29,089 nt of DNA from Chara braunii (GCA_003427395.1 BFEA01000533.1:731060-760148); one strand, 5' to 3'. Positions 19,095-28,975 are shown, counted from the stretch's first letter. Numbers and translations are program-made. Notes: generated by a model not told the origin, from the sequence alone.

Positions 19095-19300
19095 CTTAAT
19101 TCTTTTTTTATCTTATTCCTTACAACTCCTGCTGTTCAGAACCTCTTGCGTACAAGGCCGCCCACGTGGATGTAGGTCGAGCGGGGGCTGCCCTCACCCC
19201 CGTGTGTCATATCGACCCACTTGCACACAGCCAAATGGCGCAGAGGCAAAGAAGAGAGGAAGGTAACAGCCAAATAAAAACAGACAGAACAGGGGGTAAC
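19095..19300 (+). repeat. Dispersed repeat R3
   Basis: GTTCAGAACCTCTTGCGTAC and the following CCCACGTGGATG...CCGTGTGTCA part match R4 at 19890-20070 over about 150 bp. Confidence 0.65.
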
Positions 19301-19307
19301 AAAACAG

Positions 19308-19630
19308 ATCCCAGATGACAAGTCCCACATGCAACCACCCCCCCAGTCCTACACAGGCCAAACGACGGGACAATACCAACCAGGATGTCAAAACATTCTT
19401 GTCTGCAAAGAAATCAAAAGCAGTACCAAAAAGAACCCATCCCGGATGACTATTCCCACATACAAGCACCGCCCGGCGCTCCAGAGGCCGAACAACGGGA
19501 AACAACCAACCAACCAGGATATGCCAAAACAATAAAAAAAACAAAAAACCCGGATGAGTGGTCCCACATGAAGCACCCCTACCTACTGACTGATAGACCG
19601 AATAACGGGACAAAACCAACAGGGATGCAA
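19308..19630. repeat. Three diverged tandem units of ~75-80 bp cores
   Basis: Units start at about 19313, 19445 and 19553 with GGATGA-N3-(T)CCCACAT, contain a CCRAA-AACGGGA block and end in CAACCAGGATG or a close variant. Frames across them are repeat translations. Confidence 0.6.
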
Positions 19631-19784
19631 CTGGGATGCAGACAAGATTACGAAAACAAATTCTACCATATCAATAGTTAAAAAAACGGAACCATACAGT
19701 AGGTCCGCAAAACGAAATACCCCCTAAAATGGGGAAGAGCAACACAAGAAAATGTGGGATGGCAGGAAGATGATTCAGGCTATT

Positions 19785-20075
19785 TTCAACATAAATATAT
19801 ATAGTGTCACTCTTTGAAGGGGAGCGCAAAAGCGAAAACAAGAAGAAAGGAAGAGAAAAGAGAAAGGAAAAGAAGAGGCAAGGAAAGTGCCGCATGTTCA
19901 TAACCTCTTACGTACAAGGCCAGCCACGTGGATGACAGGTTGAGGGCTGGCTGCCCCCATCCCCGTGTGTCACAAAGACACACTTGCAAGCAGCCAAAAG
20001 GCAAAGAGGTAAAGAAAAGGCGGAGGAAACCAAACCTCACAGAAGAAGAAAGCCTATTAAACAGACAAAGCAAGT
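19785..20075 (+). repeat. Dispersed repeat R4
   Basis: It includes the TATATATAGTGTCAC, GAGCGCAAAAGCG, TAACCTCTTACGTACAAGGC and CCACGTGGATGACAGG words of the R1-R3 family. Confidence 0.6.
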
Positions 20076-20114
20076 GACACATCCCACAGATAATCCAATT
20101 ACCATCCCACAGAA

Positions 20115-20245
20115 CATATTTTTCTTTTTTCTTTTTTGTTTTTTCTCAGGTTTCTTTTTTTGTCTTTTTCCTTGGTTTCTTTTTTATTTTATTTTTTATT
20201 TATCTTTCTACTTGGTTTCTTTTTTTATCTGTTTCTTCTAAACTT
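20115..20245. repeat. T-rich low-complexity tract
   Basis: Runs of TTTTTT with TTGGTTTC/AGGTTTC interruptions end just downstream (in the sense direction) of the Josephin-RING ORF. It may act as a 3' UTR or belong to a retroelement tail. Confidence 0.7.
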
Positions 20246-20251
20246 TATCTG

Positions 20252-21526
20252 TCACCCCCTCGGGCCCTCGGCAGATGGGACACCTACCGTGAGGATGACA
20301 GGGATGTTCACAGGGATACCCAAGGAGGGTTGGCTAGCACGAACCATCCCATCAAAACAATCCTGACAGAGGACATGTTGCCCACATGTCAAGAAAACAG
20401 CAGGACGTTCGTCACAGTGCGGCATCATGCAGTTCTGATAACGTCCTTGGGAACAGAAAGGACAACGTACATCTGGGTGATAGGGATGTGCACAATGAGG
20501 AAATGTTAGACACCCTTCCGCACATAGGGTGACGGTCGCAATTGATTGATAATGGTGCTGACACAGATAATGCATTCCACAACCAAGACGCACCACGTCC
20601 CTATCCCGACAAATGTGGCACGAGAGACACTCAACAATCCAGAATAGTGTATGATTCGACAAACCTCGCAAGAATTCATTTATGTTGACAATAACCTGAA
20701 TCACTGTCCCACCATCCCACAGTTCCCACTGGGCAGCTGCACGAGTGAGTGCCATATAATGCCCGGGTTTGTGCAAAATGCATGCAGAAGTATGAGGACG
20801 GGCATTAAGGTTCTCGCCTGGCGTCGCATAATGCATAAGAAGGTGGCGACCGTGAAATGCTAACTGTAAGACATTTATAGTAAAGCCTCCTGAGGTAGTA
20901 TAATTACTATCCTCAGGAGGTAGNCCATTATGGTCATACAACAACTCATTTTCAACAGCGTCAAGCTGATAAGCAATTGTAACAAATTGAGATACAGTAT
21001 AACCTTGACGCTGATAAGCTTGCAGACAAACATTNGTGGNTGTCAGGCCACAAATGTTTGGTAGATCTGCTCGCAAATCCGAATCGGTCACCACTGGAAG
21101 GCCCGGTCTGATTTGGCGCGGTCGGCGTTTAATTGACGAACGCTGTCGACGTACCAAAGCAGGTTGTCGGTCAGACAAGGAACCAGGCAGTTTAGGATCA
21201 ATACGACGCTGAGAGGAAGGGGGACTAGGAGGAGGGGAGAATGAACGAGCGTGCCGCCGTCCTAATATAGACGACGAAGATAAGGGAAGAGCTGATCTCG
21301 GTCGAGGGTGTTGATAAGGAGGAAGAAGAAGAAGAAGAAGAAGGAGAGGGAAGGGGATATACGTACCTGGAAACATCATGAACGCCCGTTTGGCCTCTGC
21401 GACTTGCCAAGGTGACCTCCACAGAGCGCAGAGAGCACGAAGAAAAGTATATCGCGGGCCTCGCTGCCATCCGCCGGCTCCTAAGTTTCTGTCCCAACAT
21501 ACGGCGGCAAGGTCCCACTTGCGCAA
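20252..21526 (-). CDS. Josephin-like cysteine protease fused to two RING-like fingers
   Basis: Numbering follows the 424-residue frame from 21526. Residues 156-288 resemble a Josephin (ataxin-3 type) deubiquitinase domain: N-I-C159-G-L-x3-N (nucleophile motif), Y-T-V-S-Q-F-x2-I-A-Y-Q-L-D (helices), S-G-G-F-T-I-N-V-L (the SGxFxIxVI segment), H-K-P-G-H256-Y-M-A-L-T (catalytic His) and W-E-L-W-D271-G-G (Asn/Asp position). Residues 303-358 form a RING-type C-X2-C-X9-C-X2-H-X2-C-X2-H...C-X2-C. Residues 366-390 start a second finger with the same C-X9-C-X2-H-X2-C-X2-C spacing, but its last cysteine pair is missing before the stop. Residues 1-150 are low-complexity; the nominal start is TTG, and the first ATG pair is at 21374-21379. 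Three N bases fall in the protease part. A chimaera of ubiquitin removal and ligation activities is inference. It could be a cellular gene exon or a transposon-borne gene. Confidence 0.6.
   Translation of the reverse strand: MRKWDLAAVCWDRNLGAGGWQRGPRYTFLRALCALWRSPWQVAEAKRAFMMFPGTYIPFPLLLLLLLLPPYQHPRPRSALPLSSSSILGRRHARSFSPPPSPPSSQRRIDPKLPGSLSDRQPALVRRQRSSIKRRPRQIRPGLPVVTDSDLRADLPNICGLTXXNVCLQAYQRQGYTVSQFVTIAYQLDAVENELLYDHNXLPPEDSNYTTSGGFTINVLQLAFHGRHLLMHYATPGENLNARPHTSACILHKPGHYMALTRAAAQWELWDGGTVIQVIVNINEFLRGLSNHTLFWIVECLSCHICRDRDVVRLGCGMHYLCQHHYQSIATVTLCAEGCLTFPHCAHPYHPDVRCPFCSQGRYQNCMMPHCDERPAVFLTCGQHVLCQDCFDGMVRASQPSLGIPVNIPVILTVGVPSAEGPRG
21262..21366 (-). other. Candidate 105-nt intron
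   Basis: On the minus strand CCAG is followed by GTACGTATAT (donor at 21366), then a pyrimidine-rich CTT run, and TATATTAG before GACGG (acceptor ending at 21262). Its length is a multiple of three, so the frame continues either way. Removing it deletes the leucine-run segment (residues ~55-89) of the Josephin-RING frame. Confidence 0.35.
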
Positions 21527-21595
21527 ATTAGGAGATTTCGGCCATTGATCTTTGCAATCTACGGTCAGTATCTCCTAATTCATGCAAGTGGGCCC
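21511..21595. mobile_element. Small inverted-repeat element at the 5' edge of the Josephin-RING frame
   Basis: GGTCCCACTTGCGCAAATTA (21511) is inverted at the right as GGGCCCACTTGCATGAATTA, with AGGAGAT continuing on both sides. It is 85 bp long. A target duplication is not clear (CAA and TAG flank it). The nominal start codon of the minus-strand ORF falls in its left terminus. Confidence 0.45.
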
Positions 21596-21616
21596 TAGCC
21601 CCGGGCCCACCCGGTC

Positions 21617-21805
21617 TTTTTTTTTTCAAAACACTACTCAAAGCCTTTCAATTAAATTGGTGTTGAGGCCGGGGATCTCACAATTCGACCCGGGCTTGCT
21701 GCTGAAAAACAGGTTCAGCGTCCTCATATCTCCGGCTGGAAACCAAGTCCAAGTCCAGCGTGTTGTCTCTTGCTGGAAAGCTGGTCCGGCGTCCTCTGCA
21801 TCTTC
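21617..21805 (-). mobile_element. LINE-like 3' end fragment with three hairpin copies
   Basis: An A-rich end (T run 21617-21626 on the plus strand) lies downstream of three copies of the GCTG(G/A)A...T(C/T)CAGC-type hairpin at about 21700, 21736 and 21773. In the first, GCTGAA pairs with TTCAGC, a compensated change relative to GCTGGA/TCCAGC elsewhere. Confidence 0.5.
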
Positions 21806-21892
21806 TGTCTGAGGAATTCTAATTCTACTGAAACGACCCCTCTTGATAGCTACACTGCTACCCCAGATTTGCAAACAATTCAAGGGTACCTT

Positions 21893-22500
21893 TTTTTCTT
21901 TTTTTCTTTATTTTAACCTCTACCTTTTTTTTTTTTATTTCTTTTTTTTTTTTTACACTTCAAATTGCTGAGAACTTTCCAGCCTTAGGCTACTGACTGT
22001 TGACTGTTTGGGATGTCTCCTGTTCATCCCACACTGTCAGTAGTCCAGAGAAGAAGCTCTTACCGGACCCCAATTAGCCTTCCCATCTAAAAGGGTGGTC
22101 CCAATGACACTTGGGGACTGTGTAGACCTTCCCACTTGAGACCTCCCACTTACTGTTCTTTCTGTATTCAGCCAATATCAGCATCCTCACTGAGTACGTG
22201 GACTGGTTTGTAATGGCAATTTCAGAGGATGGCTTCACATTAAACCTTCTATCTCTGCGTGCTAACCACAATAGCCAAAATGCTATGGACCGAGATTTAT
22301 ATGCTATGGCTTTTGACGTAATTCCGGTTATAACAGATGACTGATTCCATATATTGGTATTCCCGTACACTTTCAAAAATATTGTCTATACCCATTCCCA
22401 GAACCCCCTGGCAATGACACACTCCCACCACGGATGCACAGGGGATTCCACTCGTGGGTAGGGGCACTGATCACAGAAAATGTTCAACATCATTCCTTTC
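21893..22500 (-). pseudogene. LINE ORF2 C-terminal remnant (LINE B)
   Basis: On the minus strand, the frame after 22490 gives C-D-Q-C-P-Y-P...H-P-W-W-E-C, a zf-RVT-like cysteine/histidine cluster. Then, in 22376-22074, A-F-W-L-L-W-L-A-R-R-D-R-R-F resembles the typical post-finger segment of plant LINEs. The frame has a stop near 22390 and a frameshift upstream. A T-rich stretch at 21893-21955 would be its poly(A) tail. The reverse transcriptase part is absent. Confidence 0.55.
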
Positions 22501-22504
22501 TCTA

Positions 22505-23015
22505 AGCACCGTTCTGCTGTAGGTACACACGAGTGCATGTGCAGCCATTGAAATCAAAGTCAGGTTAAGTGCTGACGGCAATTTCTTCCCTTCATGTGCT
22601 GAGGATCGCCTGCAGAATACAGGCAGCGAGCTCTTTTTCAATGAAACGGAGGTGGTAGCAGTAACACAGTGGTGTCTGAGGCACAGCCTGATCCAAATGG
22701 GCACTTGCGTCTGGAAACAGATTCAAGGCATATACCGATGGGCCTTGCCTGCTCCCCAGTCTGGTGCGATATCTACTTTTTTAAGTATGAGTATCAAGCA
22801 ATGATCAGGCTGCTGAGGACTGGCAACAAGCAACTGGTATCAGCCTTTGACGATACCTACAGGTATGTGGACGACCTCTGCTCAGTTAATAACCCATCGA
22901 TTCGTGAATTCTTCAAGGAGAATTGCGACCAGGACACAGATCCGATCTGGATCTACCCAAAGGACTTCTGAATCATCGAGATGAAGGAAACCACTGAGGT
23001 AAGGGACGGTGATGT
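22505..23015 (+). pseudogene. Reverse transcriptase fragment of a second element
   Basis: The plus-strand frame covers motif B as Q-I-Q-G-I then P-M-G-L-A-C-S-P (with a 2-nt TA insertion at about 22730 that shifts the frame). It continues with C-D-I-Y-F-F-K-Y-E-Y-Q and motif C Y-R-Y-V-D-D-L-C-S-V-N-N, then I-W-I-Y-P and, after a TGA at 22969-22971, I-I-E-M-K-E-T-T-E. The Y-V-D-D-L and I-Y-P words differ from the Penelope-like reverse transcriptase at 9.4-11.3 kb, so this is another family. I cannot place its clade. N- and C-terminal parts are missing. Confidence 0.6.
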
Positions 23016-23019
23016 GGGC

Positions 23020-26000
23020 ATCTGTAGATTGCCGCCGTATGTTGGGACAGACACGAGAGCAGTCGCGGGTGGCCAGCGACGGCGGATGGACGAGGGAGAG
23101 AGGGACGAGATTCAGGACGCCCTCGATGAGGAGGAGGGCCGCGAGGGTGGGGCCAGGGAGGGGGGGGTGGCAGACGAGGCAGACGAGGCAGTCGGAGAGC
23201 CTGACCTGCCAGGGGAGGAGGTGGTGATGACGTCGAGAGGTGTCGGTTGAGCGGGTCCCGCTCCTAGGGCGCCGCGACCTGAGTTGGAGCGCGCGAGGAG
23301 GGAGAAGAGGGCAGTGGGGGAGGCTGACGTCGAGGTGAGAGACACGGGCAGGGAGAAGAGGGTTCGACAGACGACGATTGACGAGATGTACGCCAAGGAG
23401 AAGTTGGCCGAGTTCACAGACGCATGGCTGCAGTGGATCTACATGAAGGGGTTGCCATTCAACGCCTTCCGTGGTCCGGAGTTGTAGAGGGTGCGATAGG
23501 CGGCAGAGAGAGTGCCTCGCAGTATCCAGTTCCAGTTTCCCTCCTTCAGGGTTAAAGCGAGCGCGGGTATCCCTTCGCAGAGGGCAAAGGTGGCGACGAT
23601 GGTGAGCGAGGTGCGCGCCGCTTTCTGCCACAGCGGTGCCACCATCCTCTCCGACGGGAGGAAGTCGCGCAGCGGCAAGCCGCTTGTGAACTTCCTCATC
23701 GGGAGCGCCAATGACGCCCTGCTATACGCCACCGTCGCACGTGACGGGTCGGTCCGAGATACAGCGGACATCGTATACCGTAGGTGGCGGGCCATCATCA
23801 TGTCCTTTCCTGCAAAGGACGTAATCGGCTTCTGCACAGACTCCGCCTGTAACTATACGGTGGCAGCGCGCAGATTCGCCACTGACCCCGACCCCAGCAT
23901 TAGGAGGATCCCTTGGCTCCCCTGCTCCACCCATGTCTGCAACTTGATGTTGTCAGATATCGGGAAGCGAGTGGGGTGGGTCAAGGAGACCATCATCCAC
24001 GCCCGAGCGCTTGTGCGGTTTATTAAATCGCACGGCGCTGCTCACGCCCTGTTTAGGAAGGTGAACCCTCGTGTTCAGCTCATCGAGCCCGTTGAGACAC
24101 GGTTCGCATCGGTTTTCTTGATGCTGACGTGTCTCAAAGGCCGACGAGACGCGTTGGAGAGCATGTTGCACGGGGATGCTTGGGCACGCATCCCATGGGA
24201 GCGCATGCATGTATCGCAGGCGCAGTGGGTGCAGCAGCAGATCCGGGACGGGGAGTTTTGGCATTGTGTCCAGTACGCCCTCCTTGTCATGGCGCCCGTC
24301 CACCAGCTGTTGCGCAGGATGGATAGGGGGGGGATGATGATGTCCGTCGTTTACGAGTGGAGTCAGCATGTGCTACAGTTGATGAGGAGGGTCAACGTGC
24401 CAGAGGACATGATCGAGCCATGCGTGCGTGAGGTTGCCATCCGCAACCTCCACATGCTAGAGCCCGCACATGCCGCGGCCCACCTCCTCAACCCTCGTCG
24501 ACGGTCCCTCACGTATTTCCATTCGTTAGAGACGACCGCGGACGCCGCCCGTGTGGTCGAGGAGTGAGACAGATTTCTCCTGGCGCAGACCGGCGGCGAT
24601 TCGGTCGGCAGACTGTACAGGACCGTGAGGGACCAGATGAGGGCCTTCCACTCGAGGCGAGGGGATTGGGGAGATTGGTCCCTCTCCGATGCCGAGGCGG
24701 ACGATTGCAGGGGGGACTGCGAGACCTAGCGATGTGCAGCGTGGTGGCTTAACCATGGACGGGCCCACCCGAAGTTGCGCACCATCGCCATTAGTGTTAT
24801 GCACTTGTGGACGTCTGCCTCTCCAGCGGAGAGGAACTCGGCGCAGCACGAGTGCATCAACACGGCGAGGCGCTGCAAGCTTGGGTTTGCCAAGCTTGCA
24901 CAACTGGTTGAGATTGCCACCAATCTCAAACTGGCCTCGTGCGCACGACAGGGTGGTGGCTACGTGTTGCCATGGGTTATGGGGACCGGTCGGGAGGGGA
25001 CGGCGGCAGAGGACGAGGATGAGGAGGGAGACGTGGAGCCCGAGGTGTGGGGAGCGCGACCTGCTGCCAGTGTTCCCGAGCAGGAGATCCAGCGGCAGAT
25101 TGTCGCTTTCCATGACAGCCGACCGTCCAGAGCCCATTCGGTTCAGGACGTGTTCGGCAAGAGGGCGACGGAGCTGCGACCGTGGTCAAAGGGTGGGGAT
25201 GATGCGGATGCTGATGCGGCAGACGACGACATCGATGACGAGTGGACAGACGATGATGACACGCTGCTGAGTCGCGACCCGACGGCTGAGCGGGTGTACT
25301 TCACTTACGGTGGGGGACGTGACGGCATGGATTCATTCACATCAGTTATCACTGGTGATTTGCCGTCGACCGCACAGGCGAGTGGCAGCAGCAGAGTCGG
25401 TGGTGGTCGTGGAGGTCCTAGAGGACGTTCGCATGTGGAGGTTGGCGTCGACGACTCGGGGGAGCAGCAGCCACGGGGAGGTCTTCGGCAGACAGGCAGG
25501 CGTTGGGAGGTTAGGAGCGACAGCGAGGTCGAAGAGGAGGCCGAGGAGGAGGCCGAGGATGGGCGGGTGCCCCTTCACGATCGTCGTTTCTCTCCCTCCC
25601 ATCATCGGATCACTGCACAGCCCGAGGCACTTAGGCGTTCGGAGAGGTTGGCGTTGACGACGGGCAGAGACCGGACACATGACGACGAGGATCGTGGGGG
25701 GGAGAGGACTCCTTCCGACGCCGGTATCCGCCCCCGCTCGCCATCGGAGCTCCGCACACACGACTTTGATGTCGGAGGGCTTGGTGGGGGCTTGGGAGAT
25801 TTCAGTGTCGAGGGACGTCGACATGCCTCACCGTCGGAGGTGCGCACCGACGCGGACGTTGTGCGGGGCCCTGTTGAGATTGAGGAGGAGAGGGATGCCC
25901 ATTTGGACCAAGAGGAGGAGGAGCGTCTGGGGAACTTGCCACGATGGGAGGGTCGGTTTGCGTATCTTGACGAGCAGCGTCGGCAGAGGGAGTTGGGGAT

Positions 26001-27239
26001 ACCGAGGGTGTCGGGGGAGACGATGGACCGGACGGAGGTGATGACGACGACCACGGTCCCGAGGATGATGCGTATAGGCTCGCCTTGGTGTTGAGGGACC
26101 CCACAGTACATCCCTTGCGCCCTGACAACCCAGCGCACACTTTCTTCGACGTCGACGCTTTGGCGCAAGCGTTGACAGACGACCCTTTCGCACACATGGG
26201 CCGCGTGAGCGGCAAGAGGCGGGCACCTGGGAGGGTATATTCACCGCCGCCGTTCGTGGTGCAGAGCCCTGGATGGTCGGGTTCGTAGCTCAGCGGCGTG
26301 AGAGGGAGGGAGTCCGGAGCAGGTGAGGTGGGGTCCGACAGACGCTGCGATGACAACAGAGACGATTCAGGATCGATGCCTCCACCGCCCGCACAGACTC
26401 TGGAGGCTGGGGTCGGCGCCGGGGACTAGACAACGACACCCGGAGTTGCGCACAGTGGCGGTTCCCCGCCGACAGTCCGAGGTGGTGTGGGTGGCGGATG
26501 GTCAGCTGTTCGTCGGGTCGGGTACCGGTTGCGGGCGGATTACGACGTCGGGAGGGGCGTCTTCACGGGACGTACGCCAGTTCAGCCGCAGGCTGCAGAG
26601 GGTGGGTCCGGACGTCCGAGCCTGCAGATGGCAGGCCGCATGCTCGGTTTGTCACGAGCGGAGACGAGGAGATCATTGGTCCTCGAGGCCGCAGGGACAT
26701 CCACGGACATGCTGGGGGGACAGCAGTACACATCGGGCGATGAGGGGTTGTTGATGCGTCTTGGGACGAGACGACAGCGCGGCCTCGCGGAGGTTGAGGC
26801 TCGACTCGCGGTAGAGGTCGCCGCTGGCCAGGCAGCATTGGACGCAATTCAGAGGGAGAGAGAGATGGGGATTGCTGCACGGGCGTCAGAGGACGAGGAC
26901 GCAGACACAGAGTCCGAGCCGATCGAGACTGCGGCCCGTAGACACAGGGCATAGGTGGCCGCGGCAGCCGCTGCAGCACAGGCAACATACCTCAGCGGGC
27001 ACGGGGCACAGGTGCCGGAGGGAGAGGAGGGCGTCAGGGAGGACCGCATGGCCGCCCGTCCTCCGAGAGAGGCCGCGCGCGCTCTAGAGGGAGATGACGA
27101 CGTCCGTGGTTTGTTTTTTTTTCCATTAGTTTTTTTTGTTTTTTGTGTGGCTGTACAGCCTGGACGCTCTGTCGGTAGGGTTGTTGCATATTTATGTCGA
27201 TGTTGTTCCATGGAGACGACGACAGTATGTGGACATTAG
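23020..27239 (+). pseudogene. hAT-like transposase with DUF659-type core and long acidic tail
   Basis: One frame runs to about 25995, then a 1-nt shift at a GGGG run continues to 27239. In-frame stops are TGA 23248, TAG 23485, TGA 24565, TAG 24727, TAG 26286, TAG 26427 and TAG 26952. In the 351-residue open part from 23512: S-D48-G-R...P-L-V-N-F-L (DUF659-like, first acidic residue), C-T-D110-S-A-C-N-Y (second), W-L-P-C138-x2-H141-V-C-N-L-M-L and E-T-R-F-A-S. From 24775: A-S-P-A-E-R-N-S-A-Q-H...N-L-K-L is the hAT C-terminal dimerisation region. Just upstream, T-T-I-D-E-M-Y precedes the core. About 750 further residues are acidic and low-complexity, much longer than in usual hAT proteins. In functional relatives the protein cuts and pastes DNA with 8-bp target duplications; element ends were not found. 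Confidence 0.75.
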
Positions 27240-27460
27240 TTTTTTTGTTTTTGTTTTTTTGCTACTCGGTTGTACAGTAGAGACGACGGGTCCAGTTTCG
27301 GGGGGTATGTACATACGCATTTCCATTGAAATGCTTTGTCAGTAGGGTCCAATTTGTTTTTTTTGCTACTCGGTTGTACAGTACAAACGACGGGTCCTGT
27401 TTTTGGCTTCAGCCTTGTACATGTTCGTGTTCCATTGAAATGCTTTGTCATATATTTGCT
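27113..27460 (+). repeat. ~100-bp tandem repeats downstream of the hAT-like gene
   Basis: TTGCTACTCGGTTGTACAGT followed by a CGACGGGTCC block and then CCATTGAAATGCTTTGTCA occurs at 27259-27342 and 27365-27450. A diverged copy lies at 27150-27240. Confidence 0.75.
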
Positions 27461-27599
27461 CTTGTTCGTGTTCCTCTACCAACATTGGTCTTGCATCTGA
27501 GTCGATGTTGTTTGGTGAGTGGTTTCTGGTTTGTTGTCGTGATTGTTGCAAATGTTGTGCTTCTCCGATGCCACGCACCTGCATGTCATGGATGCCTCC

Positions 27600-27870
27600 A
27601 TTATGAATGTGCTGTTAATTTCGGATGCCAAATAGGGATGATGTGCTAATGAATGTGTTCTTACACAAACTTCCACCAGTCTGATGAGTGAACACTGAAC
27701 ACACACTATGACACACTTGCCTGTTAACATTGTTTGAGACTTATGGCTGGCCGCACTGTGATTGATTGTGAATGTGTTGTGACTTTGGTATGCCAACCAG
27801 GGTCTGACCTATGATTGCCATGAATGTGTTGTTTCAAAATATGTCACGAACTGTCATCACCCTCATGAAT
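27600..27870. repeat. Short dispersed GAATGTGTT repeats
   Basis: TGAATGTG(T/C)T recurs at about 27604, 27652, 27769 and 27821, partly within longer similar blocks containing ATGCCAA...AGGG. These could be subterminal repeats of the hAT-like element. Confidence 0.4.
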
Positions 27871-28528
27871 GAAATCGACACCTGCCTGAGGCCCTGATCT
27901 GCTTGGGGTCTGCAATCTGCAGCCCCGTCCAGCTTCGACCCGACCTGGCTGCACGGGCCGCCCCAACCAGGCCCTCATCCAACCCCCATTGGGCCGCCCC
28001 TGCAGGGGTCAATTTTTTTTTTTTGTATTTTTCTAGTGTTCTAGACCCTCTTCCCTGAAACCCCACATCGATGAACCCGCACGCGGGGGACGCACCAATT
28101 TTTGCGGCCCACCCTTTCAGGGCCATGTGCAGGACCCCCCCGTTTTTTATTTTTTTGATGCTCTGCCACTGTGAGGGGGTGCCCCCCCACCCACCCACCC
28201 CAAACCCGCTCCCCGCTTCGGAAACCGGGCCCCAGATCGGCCGTAGCCGAGGCCGAAAAAACTCGGCTGGACCGGCCGCGGCCAGGGGGGTCGAGGCCTA
28301 CGCCGCCGGCCACGGCCTGGGCCGAACCCGGCCGCGGCCAGCATGCAACATAGGCTGCTTGCACTCCGCAGCTTTGCACTCTCGCTCCTTCGCCCACCCT
28401 GCCAATGCACTGCCAGGAGCCCCCCAAAGGCCCCTGCCGCCCTTGCTGATGGAGCCAGTCGCTCGTAAACCCCCTCCAGCCCCGTCTCAACTACTTCACA
28501 CATCCTTTTCAGCGCCTCTACGTTTACC
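27871..28528. other. GC-rich low-complexity DNA, no confident gene
   Basis: GGCCGCGGCCAG occurs at about 28277 and 28331, with many GGCC words and C runs. Overlapping frames on all strands are open because of high GC content. None shows a domain. Confidence 0.5.
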
Positions 28529-28726
28529 ATGGCACTCATCCCCAATGCTCTCCTCAACGGTGCTCTCGTTTGGGCTTGCCAAACGGAGAGGGTTCTTCTC
28601 GCCCCAGCTAAGCTTACAATTACTCTCATCTACTTCTTCATTGCCTATGCAGCAGTCTTTTTAGCAAGTGCAGCATGCGCAACGACGACCGGCGGGATAC
28701 TTCTTCTCCAAGCATTAGCAAGCTAA
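28529..28726 (+). CDS. Hypothetical 65-aa hydrophobic ORF
   Basis: ATG at 28529 sits in a good context (ACCATGGCA). Residues about 29-50 form a plausible membrane segment (L-T-I-T-L-I-Y-F-F-I-A-Y-A-A-V-F-L), and the C-terminus is also hydrophobic. No family is recognised. It sits between GC-rich DNA and a CT tract. The frame may be chance, or the first exon of a gene extending beyond the window. Confidence 0.2.
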   Translation: MALIPNALLNGALVWACQTERVLLAPAKLTITLIYFFIAYAAVFLASAACATTTGGILLLQALAS

Positions 28727-28789
28727 TTTAAGGGGAGACGGGGAGGCGCACGCGTAACATAAGGGGGAACTCTCTCTACACGCTCGCGA

Positions 28790-28975
28790 CCACGGTTTCT
28801 CTCTCTCTTTCTCTCTCTCTCTCTCCTTCTCCCTCCCCTCTCTCTCTCTCCCTCTCTCGCCTCTCCTTCCCTCGTTCGAACTCTAGTTCTCCACCCTTCG
28901 CTTTCTCACACACTCTCTCTCGCACTCTCTCTCCTCTTTCCCCCTCTCTCTCTCTCCTTCTCTCGCCACCGCCAC
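28790..28975. repeat. CT-rich pyrimidine tract
   Basis: Long CTCTCT runs are followed by GC-rich CCG-type sequence to the window end. Such tracts occur in plant 5' leaders, but no gene start is visible. Confidence 0.8.

Noticed and set aside
24526-25137. Minus-strand frames opposite the hAT-like gene
   Set aside because: They are shadows of the GC-rich sense frame, with no motif of their own.
28071-28664. 197-residue plus-strand frame in GC-rich DNA
   Set aside because: Open because of high GC; several other frames are equally open in the same interval.
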